From the NCBI GenBank assembly GCA_012656075.1, contig JAAKBF010000247.1, forward strand, positions 372,001 through 436,000: a DNA stretch of 64,000 bases, written 5' to 3'. The notes beneath the pieces were generated by a model. That model was given only the letters and a program-made list of their open reading frames with translations. It was not told the origin of the DNA and made no database searches. Position 1 is the stretch's first letter. Every line of letters begins with the position of its first letter. The position numbers and the translations under genes are program-made. This DNA comes from Phytophthora hibernalis. Taxonomy: Eukaryota; Oomycota; Peronosporomycetes; Peronosporales; Peronosporaceae. Shown here in pieces: positions 23,841 through 35,593 of this stretch.

Positions 23841-25060
23841 GGGATGCGACGTGTACACGAGCAGTCCACACTGCAGCCGCTGGTCTGGCGCTCACGCGGC
23901 CGTCGGTTCCGCAGTAATGAGGCCTAACGCCGCGCTCTTCTCGCCTCGCTCTGACCGCGCGCAGTCAAACCGATAAATGGCGTTCGAGGAATGGCGCCCA
24001 CGATTACACTTGATGTTTGTAAGCTACAATTCATGAATTGAGAATCTGGCTAAGTACGATCTGCCACGTTGAAAATGGCTTCACTTGCTGTTATCACTTT
24101 GACGTGCAACAAGGTCATGTCGTCAGCCTTGCTGTCGTTGGCATGGATAAGATCTGGAGCGTCTACACGTAGTTCTCAGGGTATGAATGCAGTGAAGATC
24201 ATGTGCATGATACCGCAATGTTGCGAAGGTGCAGCCACTATTGATGGCCGTGTTTACATACTGCAAGGATTTACCAGCGCGTACATGTACCTATTGCTGC
24301 ATGCAATTTGCTAGTCGCGCGCATGGTTTTGATACATGTACTGTAAAGAAAATGCTGTACGATCACGATGTGATCGATTCGCGTCTATGTGTTGTACCTC
24401 AGTCGCCCCAGACTCCACATCAACCGAGCTTCAGTAAATACAACTTACATGAAGTTAATGTCTTGATCTGCGGGCTTCGCATCGTGAATGAAATGCTCAT
24501 GATACTACTGTAAGGGCACACACGCAAAGCAATCAAGTACTTCAAAGTAATGCATTACTTATCAAGAGAAGACGGACACCAAAGATGACGAGGCTGTCTC
24601 CAGCGTCGCGTAGATCACGAAATGGCTAACTTACGTTTCTCATCACTCGGTAAGATCTGCGTAGCGAGTGTCACTCGCTACGCAGATCTTGTCGGCATTA
24701 CGAATCGTGCAATGATGTAAGAACTCAAGGGTGGCATTTGAGGGCTACGTACGCGCAGCAAACTAGATGATGCGCAAGTATGAAAAGGAGATGAAGGCGG
24801 GCGACACCTCGCAAACTACGCAACATCACTGCGCAAACACTCTACTTTGCTTGATGTTTCCTATCTCAACCTCCGCTGTATGTCTGTTGTATTTCTAAAA
24901 TGCGCACTACTTAGGCACAGGGTTCGAATGGAGCCACTAATGTACAGCTCCTGCTTCAGCAGACACCTCTTAGCCCATTACCGGATAGTGCAAGTTACCA
25001 CCCAAGACTTAACTCCATCACCAAGTATCTGTCCCATTCCATCCTTGACCTGACGTATCC
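23841..25060. other. Gene-poor intergenic stretch
   Basis: About 1.2 kb with no supported gene between the remodeller start and the Crinkler 3' end. It holds two TACATGTA palindromes (24282-24289 and 24333-24340), the palindrome CAATTCATGAATTG near 24,030, and the perfect hairpin described separately. Confidence 0.6.
24652..24690. repeat. Perfect 19-bp inverted repeat (39-nt hairpin)
   Basis: The arm AAGATCTGCGTAGCGAGTG at 24652-24670 is followed by a single T and then by its exact reverse complement at 24672-24690. There are no mismatches. The flanking bases do not extend the pairing. Confidence 0.95.
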
Positions 25061-27391
25061 CTAAAGTCGCAGATCGTGCGGGTGCACGGCGCGACCAAAT
25101 GGCTGGACGAAGAGAGGAAGCGCTTTGATCTGTCGTCGGTGTTGCTCTTCGACCGAAGCGTCCATGAAAAAGTGCGATCGTTTCAAGCCCTTTGACAAGA
25201 CATCAAACGCGCAACGAGACAACAGTGATCTATTCTGCATTTTGCGATTCCTGCTCACGCTATCCTGGCATGTAGGGATCTGCGCAAGAACTTGAGCGGG
25301 TCGTAGCAGCACACCATAAAATCTTCCGGAGCGGGAGCGTTGCTCAACGTAAAACGTTTGCACGTGCTGGCGTCGGGCCCCACTAAGACAAGCACGCGGG
25401 GGATATCGTTGGGGATGGATTCGTTAGCATCAAGCACTTTGTTCAGTTTCTTCCAAATGTCAGGCTTGAACGATTTCTTGTCACTAATTGTTGTCGCGAT
25501 AAATGCAATAATGGTCTCTTTCACGTCACTCCCCTCAGAACGGCATCGCACACCACCACCGCGTCGATAAGGGGGAAGCTGGGGCAGTCAGGATGCCAAT
25601 ATGTTCCTGCAGTAAGCATCGACAGGTACTCGAAGCACTCATCAGTCCTTATTCCTTTGCATTCAACAGCACCGTCGTACAACTCAATTCGGTCGTATCT
25701 CTGATTTGAGCTCGAGGGATCAAAGTTTACCACAACATTCACCATATGAACTGGAACCCGCTTCGTGGACTGATAAACAGCAGCGTGAAAGCACTGCTCA
25801 TAGGCTGCGCTCCAAAATCCAGCGTTGAGCGTTTGAGAGATCTCATAGTGACCTAGATACGTCTCCATGTCCATAAAGCGCCCAATACGCTTATATGCAT
25901 ATCCCGAATCCATCGGGTAAACCCAATATCGACCCACAAAATAGTGCTCTTCATTGTCTGGATCTATGACGTAATGTCCATACTGCTCAAGTTCCATGTC
26001 GACTGTCTGCACTTTGCTCATCAATCCACATATTCCATCTATTCCGTTCTTGACATCGTCTAGCTTTCTGCAGAAATCGCGAAGATTCCCACCACTATAG
26101 AAGTACTGAGCATCGGCGAGCTCAGCAACAGATTCCTGTCCCTTTTGATCAAGCCCAGTAGACCTCTTCCACTCATCTATCGTTGAGTCGGCATATCGTA
26201 GCAGATCATCATACCGCCACGAGGGCAGCACCACCAAAAACAAGGAATCATCGTCTTCGTAGTCCGCAGACGTCGCCAGGAGTTGGAACGGAAAGAGTCC
26301 AAATTGTCGACCCACTTCTACTTCAGAATACCCGTCGATGAGTATCAACGAGCCTTCAAATTCCTTCCTGTCAGGAAGTGACGCGATTTTAACAGCCGAA
26401 AGGTTGGTCTTCCGGATGCAAGTGCTGTTTTTTCCATCGAGAAAATGACTGAATTCGCTTCAGAAAACCCTTTCAAACGACGAACGACCAGAACTTTGCG
26501 CTTCTCGACAAATGCCAAGTAGAAGCTTAAAAGCACGAGAAAACACGACTTGCCAACACCCGGAGAACCCGTAAGCACAATCCGCTTTTCCCGCTTCGAG
26601 AGCAATCGCATGACCAGTCCCCACAGTATCACCTCCTCTCTACGGATAAAATACGACGATGGAAATCCTCCATACTTTTTCCAAAACACACTCAGACCAG
26701 ACGTCGCTATCAGTTTTTGTTTAGTCGTCGTGCTCTTGGCCAAGACATCAAACAGTGCCTCCAGTTCCTCCTTCGCAACTTTCATCGCCTCAACATCCTC
26801 ATTAGATCGCTTTGATCGTTTCCTCTTGCCCGTGATGTCTGGATTCACCTCAACCTCCGAGATCTTCACGGGCGCTGGAACCAAAATATGGACGGCGTCC
26901 GCGTCACAGTTCTCCAAGATTGCAGCCAATCGACTCATGGGCGCCAGGTGTCCTTTGTCCAATAAGGTCATCGCCGGGTCTGTGTCTCCGTTCTCAATCC
27001 CTTTCACTTCCAACTCCGACAGCCATTGACCATCCTCTTTCTTGGCCAGGAACAGACGCAGCTGAGCGGCGTTGAAGTCTCCGAAGATTTCCACGGCCTC
27101 GTTCTTGATGGTCTTCTGCAGCTCCCAGACACGATCAGTCCCTTTGACGACCACAGGAAACGCCGTCCCCACCATCCCGACGATCAGGCACCAGATTTCC
27201 AGCTCTTGGGGCACCTGACGCTTCGGAGGCTCTTGGGTCGCCGGTGGAGTCTCCATCTCCACCTCCGGCTCAAGAGGCTCCTGGTGCTTCGGGGACTCCA
27301 GAGGTTCCGGAGGGTTCTCCATCTCAACTTCCTGAGCTTCCTGTTCCTGGTGCTCCATTGGAGACTCCATCTCCACCTCCTGCACTTCCAT
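25061..27391 (-). CDS. Crinkler (CRN) family effector with P-loop NTPase
   Basis: After an unusual 65-residue Pro/Glu-rich leader, a ubiquitin-like CRN header begins at about residue 66 (LEIWCLIVGMVGTAFPVVV). It carries the LRLFLAKK motif at about residue 111 and closes with VHILVPAP, the HVLVxxP-type end. A predicted nuclear-localisation-like patch, GKRKRSKRS, follows. The second part has a Walker A loop GSPGVGKS and a STAND/AAA-like NTPase region; the C-terminal part has no motif I can name. CRN proteins are host-translocated effectors that act in plant nuclei and often cause cell death. No classical signal peptide is seen, as in many CRNs. The frame changes near 26428-26433, about 25,530 and about 25,330, so this copy may be an assembly casualty or a pseudogene. 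The start is the ATG at 27391. Confidence 0.75.
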
Positions 27392-27609
27392 GGTCAAATG
27401 CGCGACAATTTGACAAATCAAGTAACGTTATAAAAATGTAGAAATCGAAATATAACATTTTGAAAGCAAACTTTGAAAATGTATTTCAGTAAACGAATTG
27501 TTTTAGCAATGTAAAAACGATTTAAAGCAATTATTACGAATACCGGTAGCAAATGCAGTCGTCTATTGATTCCAAAACTTCACCAAAAGCTTACAGTTGC
27601 GTGGGGATC

Positions 27610-29850
27610 TCAGAGGAATTCAAAGCTACTCAGCTCCTCCAGTGACACCTCAGTCTCCTCACGCTTGTTCAGATTCTTCACTTTCACATACTGCTGTTCA
27701 ATCTCAGCTCCGCCTAGAATTACAGCATGCGTGCTGCCGTAGCGCTCAGCAGCCTGCGCCAGTAAACGATAACCACCGGAACGTTTAGAGCTGGATACCT
27801 CGCATAGTTGAATTGTAATACTTGCCTTCATCTGCTTCTTCATATTACCACGCCCGTGGCAGAAGTGAACCGTTAGGCCGCGTTGACGAAGCGTCTACAC
27901 AAAATAGACAGGAACACCAGAATAAAACAGCATACACGTCAAATATTCATTCGAGGTCCCATGCTATTGCACTGCAACGTACCTGAGCGACTCGCATTGC
28001 TTCCTGAAGCACGCGACTCGAATTATCACCAGCAAGAACGGGAACAACCTGTCCAATACGAACGATGCCAGAACAGCAATTAGGCACATATAAGGAATCT
28101 GACATGGCAATCCACATTCAGCATACCGCTACGGTAAAACCTGTCGCAGTCGGCATCTCTCGAAGTAGATTGAGTCTGTCAACTCCAGCCGCCCAACCCA
28201 CGCAAGCTGTCGGAGGACCTCCCAATGACTCTGCTAGCCCATCGTAACAACCTCCCGCTAGTACTGCGATTCCCCCTCCAGCTTCTTCCTCCTGGTTATC
28301 ATCACCTGATGAAGGTCTTTCTACAAACTCGAAGACCGTGTTACTATAGTAGTCCTGTGGTAGATCCAAGTACAGACAATACCACACAAGTCAGCAATTT
28401 CTTCTTGACGTCGCATGTGAGTAAACCATCATGTAGAGGCTCGCACCAATCCTCTCACAAGGCGTGAATTTTGGCGATAGCTGATGCCCAATGCGTCCAA
28501 ACCACCCAAAACGTTCTCGAAGCGCTTGCATGGAGGTCACAGAGTAGACACCATTAGTATTGCGGCGAACATACCGCGTTAAATATGCAGTTCCTACCGC
28601 CCTGGCTTCATCGGAGAGATAGTCGTTGAGCCGCGGCGCATCTGTAATAATTTGTTCGTCGCACTCACTCTTCGAATCCAAGATTCGCAAAACGCTTCCT
28701 CGTTCGAGACTGAGAAAATTGTAGTGCAGACCCATTGTTAGTACTTTAAACGTAATCTAGTAGCGCAGGACAGACGCACCGCTTAATGCTATCCGATGAA
28801 AGATCGTCCTTGCACTTGGAGAAGAAATTTTCCAGCGCAGCACGATACCTTGCACGACTGTTAGGAGAGAACGCCAAAAAGTATTAGCTTTACAAACAAT
28901 AATCACACTACAGAAGTGCAAATGATGCCTTCGCCACCTTTCACTATCACCGAGAGAGTTTAACTCCAGGACGACTTTGTCGTTGATACCCAGGGCATCC
29001 AATCCGTCAGCAGCCATCGCAATGACCTCAGCGTCGACCGATGGACCTGAAGAACCCACAAATTCGACGCCTGGTACAACAATGCGAGGTTAATATTCAA
29101 TTACTTTTTTTCACAAGCATTATGATCCCCAGAGAAACATACCAAATTGCTGGAACTCCCGATACCTCCCGCGCTGAGGACGTTCGTATCTGCAGTGACA
29201 ACAACACACGTTTAGTGAGGCTCATTCCGCTAATATAGCTCAATAATGTTATCGTTCCACGCACCGGAACATGCTGCCCGAATACGAGAGCTTCTGCGGC
29301 AGTGAGAACAGCATATTGTTGCTAACGAGAGCTCGCATGATTCCTGCAACAAAACACATCCAGTCAATCAAAAGTTGCAATTGCGATCACGACACAAGCA
29401 CCATCGCAACATACCAGCTGTGCCTTCCGGTCTCAACGTCACACTCTTGCCCGAGTTGTCCTCAAACGTGTACATCTCCTGCAGTCACAAACCTTGTCAG
29501 TGCACATTCCATTGCAGTCTCCTCTGCTGTGTACCTTCATGACAATATCGGAGCCGTCACCCAGCGACCTCGAGAACAGGTCCGTGTACTCGATCAACGG
29601 CGTCTGAATCTGCAAGTAAATAACCAATTCGTGAGTGGATCCACCGCAACAAACACTAAATCAGAGCTTTCTATTCACACACTGAGCGAAATCCATAGCG
29701 CTCGACGGTACACTGCAGCACGTCGAGCACCTGACGATGCTGCTGCGAGTCGTCCGCCAGAAGGTCTCTCGTGCCTCTCACGCGGCTGACGGCCTTCGCC
29801 TTAGAAGCCACCGCCAGCCAGCGCCGTGTCTCCGTCCGTCCCAACATCAT
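27610..29850 (-). CDS. Histidyl-tRNA synthetase
   Basis: This is a class II aminoacyl-tRNA synthetase split into about ten short exons. In order it shows VRGTRDLLADD near the start, IQTPLIEYTDLFSRSLG, TLRPEGTAG, motif 2 (RYERPQRGRYREFQQFG), LELNSLGDSE, VLRILDSKSE, the histidine-specific segment RLVRGL joined by splicing to DYYSNTVFEF, motif 3 (GGPPTACVGWAAGVDRL), and an anticodon-binding domain (VVPVLAGDN, then GGYRLLAQAAERYGSTHAVI). It charges tRNA-His. The first residues (MMLGRTETRRWLAVASKAK) are basic and could be a mitochondrial presequence, so one gene may serve both compartments; that is inference. The start is the first of two adjacent Met codons. It is divergent from the F-box-like gene. 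Confidence 0.88.
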
Positions 29851-29955
29851 TGCCAATGATGAAATGCAATTATTGCTTCTCATTTTCAACCAATCAGATG
29901 ACGTCGGCTCATCTGTGGCTTGCCAACCCACTCACACACCAAAAGGACGCCAACG
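29851..29955. promoter_or_regulatory. Bidirectional core promoter with an oomycete Inr-like element
   Basis: Only 105 bp separate the start codons of histidyl-tRNA synthetase (minus) and the F-box-like gene (plus). The plus strand holds TCTCATTTTCAACCAATCAG at about 29,878-29,897, which resembles the oomycete initiator plus flanking promoter element and includes a CCAAT box. Confidence 0.5.
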
Positions 29956-31295
29956 ATGGAGACGAACGCGGAGAAGACGTCGACGACCGTCGCGGTTGTG
30001 AGCCCCATCAAGCCCCCAATTGACGCCAACCTGGTGCGCCACACGCGCCGCTGCGACGGCCGTGCCGTCTGCTCCTGCATGCTGCGCGTGGAGAGCGCCT
30101 ACTTCCACAAGAACTTGGCGGACAAAGCTGCTGCTAAGAAGCGCCGCGTGGAGAGCGCCGAAGTGGCCGCCAAGACGCGCAAGTACGTGAAAGTGACCAA
30201 ACTGGAGGAACTCAACTACGAGCTCAAGCTGCGCGTGGCTGCGTTCCTGCCGCCAGTCGCACTTGGTAACCTAGGAATGGTGCGTCAAAGTACCGGTTGG
30301 TGGTTGGTTGTGTGGCCTTGCTGACGTGTGCCGTGGCCTGATTGTAGACGAATTGGACATTCAAGCGCGACGTGGAGATTATGGCCAAGCAGGCGACCGG
30401 AGAGTTCCTAGCTGTGGCCCAAGTGGACAAACTGCTGAAGCAAGAGAAGCCCAGGGAGAAACAGTCGTGGTCGGAGTTCATGCACAACCAGATGACGTGT
30501 GTGCACAAGCTCTTCGTCTACTACACAGGCTACAAGACAGGTGCGATGAGGCAGCAGTTCGCGCATTGGGCTTTTGGCGTTGTCTATGTGGACCCGAACG
30601 AGCCACACCGCATCATCTTGCCGAACTCGTGGTCTTTCCATGGACACAATCCGTGGCTTCAGCGGCGTGGCAACGGAAAAGATGGCGAGTGGCAGCTGGT
30701 AAAGAAGTACGCGCCGGGTAAAGCGCCCAACGATTTTTGGTGCGCGTGAAATCGTGGGCGAGCTCGTTACGACCGGGATCGATGTTAACGATCGCAGTAA
30801 GTTGCTGTTACGCTTTCTGCTTGTTGTTGATTCATGCTAATGGTGCTTGTGCTCTACCAATGGTGTTGCTACGAATAGTATCAGAATGCAGGATCGATGG
30901 AGCCTGCGTGGTGGGAGGCACAAGCTTGGTACATATGGCGTGGAGACGGCAAGCAATGTGAGGATTGATAGCGCTTGTTCCTAGAGAGATGGCATTTAGA
31001 GCGTCTAACTGACGAGTTGTGTACAGACCCTGCCATCGTGTACGATCCTGATACAAATACTCGCACAGAGGTCCACCCAGACGATCTACTGGAGCACTTC
31101 AAGGTACGTCATATCACTTTCAACTATTGCAGTGCAACATCAGAGTCGTTAACTAAATCACTTCATTTTGTTCAGGCACACCCACTGCACGTTATCGATG
31201 TGTCAACGAAGCCTGGTGCATTATGCCGGCGATGCGCTAGTCAGAACAGGACGTTCAAGTATTGTCATGTTGACAAAGGCCACCCGATGCTGTAG
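29956..31295 (+). CDS. F-box-like protein with a C-terminal Tudor/agenet-like segment
   Basis: Exons 29956-30279, 30348-30796, 30885-30957, 31027-31103 and 31176-31295 all join in phase with GT-AG introns, provided one base is missing from the T run at 30734-30738. Without that correction the protein ends at 30749 with 242 residues. The N-terminal third has a Cys/Arg patch and LEELNYELKLRVAAFLPPVA, an F-box-like helix pair. The middle has HKLFVYYTGYKTGAMRQQF and a WSFHGHNPW motif. The spliced C-terminal part has PAWWEAQAWYIWRGDGKQ and PAIVYDPDTNTRTEVHPDD, the pattern of a small Tudor/agenet-like barrel. Substrate-adaptor function is a guess; I do not recognise a named family. Confidence 0.6.
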
Positions 31296-31513
31296 TGTGT
31301 ATGAGCCTCCTCATCACTTGCTGTCCATCCGAAGTCAAACAAAGGTAAAAGGACGTAGAAAAAGGCGCAGGACAGGTTCACTTTGTAAGCTTTACCCCAG
31401 TTCAGTCAATCGATTCATACCGGTAGTTTCACGCGTAGACCTCATTTCATTTGGCTATTAATCCTACCAAAACCTATGCAAAATAAAAACTGCGCCTTCA
31501 AGGCCAACCACGA

Positions 31514-33800
31514 CTACACAGCAATGGTCGGATGTCTACGAGGGCCTGTAAGCTTGGATAGCCCAGCCCTAAACAGACTCATCTTCTCGTTGGCATTGCC
31601 ACGTCGAAAACGAAGCACGAGCGGGCGCTTCGCATCGTTCAGTGCCCACAGCGTATGCTTCAGACCTGCGTGCTCGATATTTGCGTTCCCAATAGCAACA
31701 AGGCAATCACCCGGGTTCACAGCTGCCGTTTGACCCTGGCTGCGTCGTACGATGAGACGTGGTGATCTTTTGGAACCATCAAGCTTGGGTGCCTACGTGA
31801 ACCAGGAACAAAAAGGTAAGAAATACAGAATACGACCCACTTGCTTAAAAAGAACAAAATCGTACCAGTTGGAGTCCAAGCGGGCCCTTGCGCTGAATAG
31901 AAATTTCGTACTCGTTGGCTTTGGCGGTCCGCAGTGTCGAAACACTGACAACGCCCATCGCAACGATCTTGTACACGCCAGTTATACTGGTGACAGCCGG
32001 GTGTTCAGCGACCTCCTGCGTCGTTATCGTTTCATCAGCCGAGAATTCATCCCCCTCTCCTTCCTCCTCCTCCACCGTGGCCTCACGGACCCTTTCATTG
32101 ATTTCCCAAGCCCGACTGCATGTACAAGCAAACGTTTATCGTCAGTACAATGGCACACAACATTAATGCTATAGCTGGATAGACGTACGTTGTGGATCCT
32201 CTTCGCACGACGCTTAGAGCCTTGTCCGACTTCGGTGCAGGTCTACAGACAGAAATTTACAGTGCTGATAAGTACAAACTCATGGAACATATTGTCTCCG
32301 TCATTGCTTACCTGGCCGAGCTCGACAATTTGTTCGATTCCGTTGCAGATCGTGAGCTCTTCAACTCCTTCAGAACCAAGTTGTTGATGCTGCCCATCGA
32401 TACTGTCGTTCCAGTATCCAGGTTCTTCACGCACAGGTTACTTTCAGCAACCGAGGCCGGGAGCTGAATAGGCGTCGGCTCATATTTCTCGTAGACGATG
32501 CGATACAGTGATGGTCGGTCCAACGTCTCCACATCCAACGTGATCGTGCCCACACCACCAGGAGGGATACTGAAAGTCTTGGATACTTGCAGCCACAGAG
32601 CCACGTCAGAGTTCATGTCCACCACGCGGATGCGGTCCAGCGGGCTATGCACCGGAGGAGCCTGGAACGTGATCTTAAAAGGTTTGCCAAGGTCACAGTT
32701 CTACGAAAAATGATACCAAACACAGTTAGTTGCCGTGAACTAGTCCAGCATTCATCAGGTGAAACAGCAATTTGCATACCGCTTTGCACTTGACACTGTA
32801 GCCAGCCTTTTCGGCCTGGCGGCGGAAGAACGTCCAGGACGCGCAGACATTTTGCTCATGCTGCAGCTGCTCCGTGTGTTGCAACAGACTTTTAGCACGT
32901 GCCACCTTGGGGATGTTGAAGTCTTCAGGGCCGTATCCATAGGGATTAAACTCGACACGAGCTCCGCGACGAATGAGCTCCGCAGCGACATCGTCAGCAC
33001 CACTAGCGCTGAATATCAACAAACGCCCAAATCAAACAATAAATCGTCAGCAAAATTCCTCGCAAATGCTGTGGCTGCATATCCAACGTACCAAGCGTAG
33101 TGCAGACAGCTCCAGCCAAGCTGATCCGTGTGGTTCATATCGCAGCCAGCGTCCAGCAGGATGATCGCAATGTGCAGACGAGCGTCGGTATCGCACTTGG
33201 ATGCGAGCATGACGAGGTTACGCTGGCGGCTATCCAGGTACTGCACCTGCACCCCTCGCTCAATTGCAACCTTCACTCCCTCCACCGATCCGATGCGGAT
33301 AGCGTGCAGCAGCGTCTGCAGCAAGGCCGCCTTCATGAGGCGCGTGAGCTGCGTGTTGGACTGCATGGCACGTACACGCCAATTCTTGGAAGCCAATGGG
33401 ACAAACGGACGGCGAGTGACGGAACTCGATTCGGCGCTCCTCGCAGTAGCAGGACGTTGCTGCTTCTTCTCCTGGTTTTTCCACGAGTCGTCACTGGGCG
33501 TCTCAAGCTCTGGTTCGTCTTGTGTGTTGGTCGCTGAAGGCTTTTCCTCCGTCAGCTCCACGTCTGTAGAGAGCTCCTTCGCCTCGATTGCCGCTACCTT
33601 TTCCTTCAACGTTTCAGCCTCGTCGCTCTCCTTTTCAGCTTCTTCCGGCTCGATCTCGGCTTCGACGCTCCCTCTGAGGCGCGGTCCTGGTTGTCTTCGC
33701 TCGCGGCTTCCTGCTCAATGGCCGAGTCGTACGCGCTTGTTGACGATACGTCGCTCTCGCTTCGGCAGCCCTTGACGACGTCCACACTGACGACAGCCAT
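31514..33800 (-). CDS. Ankyrin-repeat and PDZ domain protein
   Basis: This is a multi-exon minus-strand gene. The N-terminus is Ser/Glu-rich. Ankyrin repeats follow (LLHAIRIGSVEGVKVAIERG, LLDAGCDMNHTDQLGWSCLH and, after a GTACGT intron, GADDVAAELIRRGARVEF). Next is a beta-rich domain (FKITFQAPPVHSPLDRIRVV, ITLDVETLDRPSLYRIVYE), then a C-terminal PDZ domain (YEISIQRKGPLGLQL and, in the last exon, GDCLVAIGN). Such proteins usually act as scaffolds at membranes or the cytoskeleton. A frame change by one base falls at 33670-33672 in the acidic linker. The start at 33800 (MAVVSVDVV) was chosen as the first ATG near coding-like sequence; another in-frame ATG lies at 33818. Confidence 0.68.
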
Positions 33801-34612
33801 GGTCGAATCGGATGGCATCGGTACGACAGAGACCCTTTCAGCCACGAAGTCTGGTACGCAACGAGTGGTAAGACTGGAGCTGCACCTGCCCAACGAACTT
33901 GTGGCGGCCGGATGGAGGGGCCAGCGGTCAGCGGTAGCGACGCCGTCACAAATTTTTGTACGTTTCCAAGGAGTCAGAGCTGTTGAGGACAGATGGAGGC
34001 ACGGAACGGGTGGCTGCAAACTGCCGAAAGGCATGATATCCTGGCCGGAGCTTATTTTGACTTGTATCGGAAAATGATCCTTCAATATAGCTTAGCTGGA
34101 GTTCGACACACTAATTCTACGTTTTGCACAAGATTTGTTGCGAGATGGGTGGGCTGGTCGCACCGAATCGGTGACCGATATTTGTGATCCAGGTCATGGA
34201 CCAGTTCACTCTGCTGGAACTGGTGCTGGTCTACGGAATCCGCAGACTTGCATGGCGATTTCTTCCTAGCCCAACAGGTTTCAATTTCGTCAAGGGTCTT
34301 TTGAGTCAAGGCATAGAGAAATGTGGCATATGCATGCAACGGCCGGTAACGTTATGTGGCTTCAGGTTGGCTGGCTCTACATGTACATGTATTCGTGGAG
34401 CAAGTGCCGGCGGTTGCAGCAGATTTTCGTCTTGCAAGTGGAACGCAATGGCAGCGGCACTCTCCTAAATATGAACGCTGAACCAGTAGTGACCAGCACA
34501 AGAATAGCGCTCGCTTACAAGCACCAACCACGGAAATGCGGATCAGAATGTGAAGGTGGTGGGCCGATGCCGATCCTACAATTAGCGCGCTGGGGGCGGC
34601 GATGCAAGCCGC
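33801..34612. promoter_or_regulatory. Divergent intergenic region with doubled TACATGTA
   Basis: About 810 bp between the ankyrin-PDZ gene (minus) and the PX gene (plus), with no supported gene. Two overlapping copies of TACATGTA lie at 34378-34391, about 225 bp upstream of the PX start. Confidence 0.45.
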
Positions 34613-35431
34613 ATGTCGAGAGTACTCTGCAATTTGCAAAGTCTCGAGAAGGAAGATCCAAGTATCACTGCAGCGATCATGCTTCTCGACGGTGAGCGCT
34701 TCCACTCGAGCATCACTTGCCGATCCGACAGTCTCAAGCCAAAACTTGTGGTGAAAGAGGTCAATGCAAAGCCCAGCCTGCGCATGGGCGATCCCACGAA
34801 ATATGTTTTGCAGTGCTCATTGGCCGAGACAGACATCGAGTGGTCCGTCGAGCACCGCTACTCCGAGTTTCGGGATATGCAAAAGGTGCTGCAAGCCTTC
34901 TTCTTGCAGCGCGGCGGAGGCGCTCGACCCCAGTGCTTCGGCTGCGCGTGGTTCGCTCAGTCGTTGCGCGGCTTCTGGTTCCCAAGACGCCATGTACTGA
35001 AGTCACGGTCGCCCGACGTGATTAGCCAGCGTCGAGTCGCACTCCACCAATTCGTGCTGATACTGGCCTCGCACACGTTCTCGGCCGTGCCCAAGTGCGT
35101 GTCCTGCGCCAACACCATTTTCCCGCAAGTCCGCGATTTCTTCTTGCGCGGTGCCGCGCTGCCCGACAACCTAAGCTTGAAGAGTCTAGAGCGGACGCTG
35201 CGAGCTGAAAACTTTTCTCCTGTCTCCGACCCGAGCAAGAGCAAGATCGAGTTCCGTAAAGCGCGGTCAGTCTGGAAGGTGCTGCAGATGGAGAAACCCG
35301 TCTTCTCGAAGCACAGCGAGTACCAGCAATCCAAGTATCGGAAACGACAGAGAGCAGCGAGACCTCCCGTCCCGCTAGAAGAGCGTTGGCGAGTTGCTCT
35401 AGAAGCCTCCATCAGCATCGTAGATAACTAA
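34613..35431 (+). CDS. PX (phox homology) domain protein
   Basis: A single-exon frame of 272 residues. The PX domain covers about residues 55-180: it has KYVLQCSLAETDIEWSVEHR, the phosphoinositide-contact motif RYSEFRDM, FWFPRRHVLKS and SQRRVALHQFVLIL. PX domains bind phosphatidylinositol phosphates, most often PI3P on endosomes. The C-terminal 90 residues are basic (KYRKRQRAARPP) and have no known domain. The protein has no BAR or SNX partner domain, so it is a minimal PX protein. Confidence 0.75.
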   Translation: MSRVLCNLQSLEKEDPSITAAIMLLDGERFHSSITCRSDSLKPKLVVKEVNAKPSLRMGDPTKYVLQCSLAETDIEWSVEHRYSEFRDMQKVLQAFFLQRGGGARPQCFGCAWFAQSLRGFWFPRRHVLKSRSPDVISQRRVALHQFVLILASHTFSAVPKCVSCANTIFPQVRDFFLRGAALPDNLSLKSLERTLRAENFSPVSDPSKSKIEFRKARSVWKVLQMEKPVFSKHSEYQQSKYRKRQRAARPPVPLEERWRVALEASISIVDN

Positions 35432-35593
35432 CTTGTAAATCGCAGTCCACTTCAACTTGCACCAGAAGCTGTAGCCATGTGCAACGATGTAGCCATGTGC
35501 AATAGTATGTATACACCCCCGTTTATGATCATCGATAAATTACCATGTAAATTACGCCATTGATTGGCTCGCCATCACCAATTCTCGTCCACC

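Noticed and set aside
24900..24935. GGTTCGAAT-like T-loop resembling a tRNA
   Set aside because: No acceptor stem or D/anticodon arms could be paired around it.
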